Source: Sphingomonas folli (GTDB lineage Bacteria; Pseudomonadota; Alphaproteobacteria; Sphingomonadales; Sphingomonadaceae). From it: 64,000 nucleotides of DNA. The notes beneath the pieces were generated by a model. The model was not told where the DNA came from. It saw only the letters and a list, made by a program, of their open reading frames with translations, and ran no database searches. Position numbers and translations under genes: made by a program. Shown in pieces: positions 63,511-64,000 of the stretch. Position 1 is the first letter of the stretch. Each line of letters begins with the position of its first letter. The DNA is taken from assembly GCF_019429525.1 (NCBI RefSeq), contig NZ_JAHXZL010000007.1, positions 62,001-126,000 on the forward strand. The letters are read 5' to 3'.

Positions 63511-64000
63511 ATGAGGCCATGGGCAGTGATCGCCGCCGCGGCGGCCGTGACGATGGGCGCGCCGGCCAGCGCGGCCAGCTATGTGTTCGATTTCAGTGGC
63601 GGCGGGCTGAGCGGCACGGTCTCGCTCACCTATGAGGCCAATCCCAACACCGGGCCGATCGGCACCTCGCCCAACACCTATGACCCGGTCGGCTCCTATA
63701 TCGTCACCGGCGCGAGCGGGACGCTCACCAACAGCAACATCGACCTGACCACGATGATCACCGGCGTGGTGCCGAGCAGCCCAGGCAAGCCGACTCCCGA
63801 CAACCTGCTCGCCCCGGCGAGCTTCGGCCATTACATCGTCAAGAACGGCGTGCCCGGGCCCGACGGCCTCGCGCCCGGCTTCTCCTACGACAATCTCTTC
63901 TATCCGGGCGGCTCACCGCCGACCGCGACCGATTATCCGTTCGGCGGCGGCTTCCTCGACATCTATGGACTGGTCTTCACCACCAGCAGCGGCAAGGCGG
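63511..64000 (+). CDS. Secreted hypothetical protein, possibly PEP-CTERM type (3' end beyond the window)
   Basis: From ATG 63511 (GGAGGGGAAG lies upstream) 163 codons are open to the window edge. A signal peptide (MRPWAVIAAAAAVTMGAPAS, cut near AS) is followed by SYVFDFSGGGLSGTVSLTYE and a Gly/Ser/Thr/Pro-rich beta-type sequence. This opening is common among exported proteins with PEP-CTERM sorting signals, but the C-terminus needed to prove it is not in the window. ATTAACCAC at 63433-63441 lies upstream. Confidence 0.65.
   Translation, partial: MRPWAVIAAAAAVTMGAPASAASYVFDFSGGGLSGTVSLTYEANPNTGPIGTSPNTYDPVGSYIVTGASGTLTNSNIDLTTMITGVVPSSPGKPTPDNLLAPASFGHYIVKNGVPGPDGLAPGFSYDNLFYPGGSPPTATDYPFGGGFLDIYGLVFTTSSGKA

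Overview
The window is about 70% GC, densely coded on both strands and almost entirely chromosomal housekeeping sequence from an alphaproteobacterium, most likely a Sphingomonas-type member of the Sphingomonadaceae. Support for this comes from a CtrA cell-cycle regulator with a self-binding box, a sphingomonad-style pyruvate dehydrogenase E2 followed by E3, TonB-dependent outer-membrane uptake, an HWE-family histidine kinase, an intracellular PHA depolymerase, and several families of GC-rich palindromic repeats between genes. I see no rRNA, tRNA, CRISPR array, prophage or insertion sequence.

Layout. 1-9.8 kb: a truncated flavoprotein, a large secreted propeller-amidohydrolase, a Crp/Fnr regulator, a TRIC-like channel, two overlapping hotdog thioesterases, an RluA-type pseudouridine synthase overlapping crcB, and murI. 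9.9-15.7 kb: plsY-dprA, phaZ, an MsbA-like ABC exporter and a universal stress protein. 15.8-20.8 kb: PDH E2 and E3 with a small membrane protein and a thioesterase between them, then a large membrane protein. 21-25.6 kb: an AI-2E-family permease, ctrA and a TonB receptor. 25.7-34.2 kb: a CinA-like protein, map, a CAP-domain lipoprotein, glnB-glnA behind a sigma-54-type promoter, a PPOX-fold protein, rpsD, a DUF1244 protein and pyruvate kinase. 34.5-41.9 kb: an M14 carboxypeptidase overlapping a DUF4136 lipoprotein, rpmJ, a HAD phosphatase, a DMT transporter, a HerA-like ATPase, yebC and ruvC. 42-48.7 kb: RNase R, gamma-glutamyltransferase and an Nramp transporter. 48.7-53.8 kb: an HNH nuclease, lepB-rnc, pgi and an alpha/beta hydrolase. 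53.8-58.5 kb: nrdB and nrdA, separated by small genes including a DUF559 nuclease cassette. 58.9-64 kb: an HWE kinase with its receiver, a PepSY/response-regulator/kinase operon, and the start of a secreted protein.

The most unusual features concern the repeats. One palindromic repeat sits in frame inside the catalytic region of RNase R and adds about 80 residues. A DUF559 (Vsr-like) nuclease gene is bracketed by two near-identical direct repeats, one of which encodes its C-terminal tail. The ctrA promoter carries a full TTAA-N7-TTAAC CtrA site that overlaps the stop codon of the upstream gene. Intergenic repeats are described as three informal families: A (GTCATCC...GGATGAC arms), B (CCTCCCC...GGGGAGG arms) and C (CTCCTGCGCACGCAGGAG-type arms).
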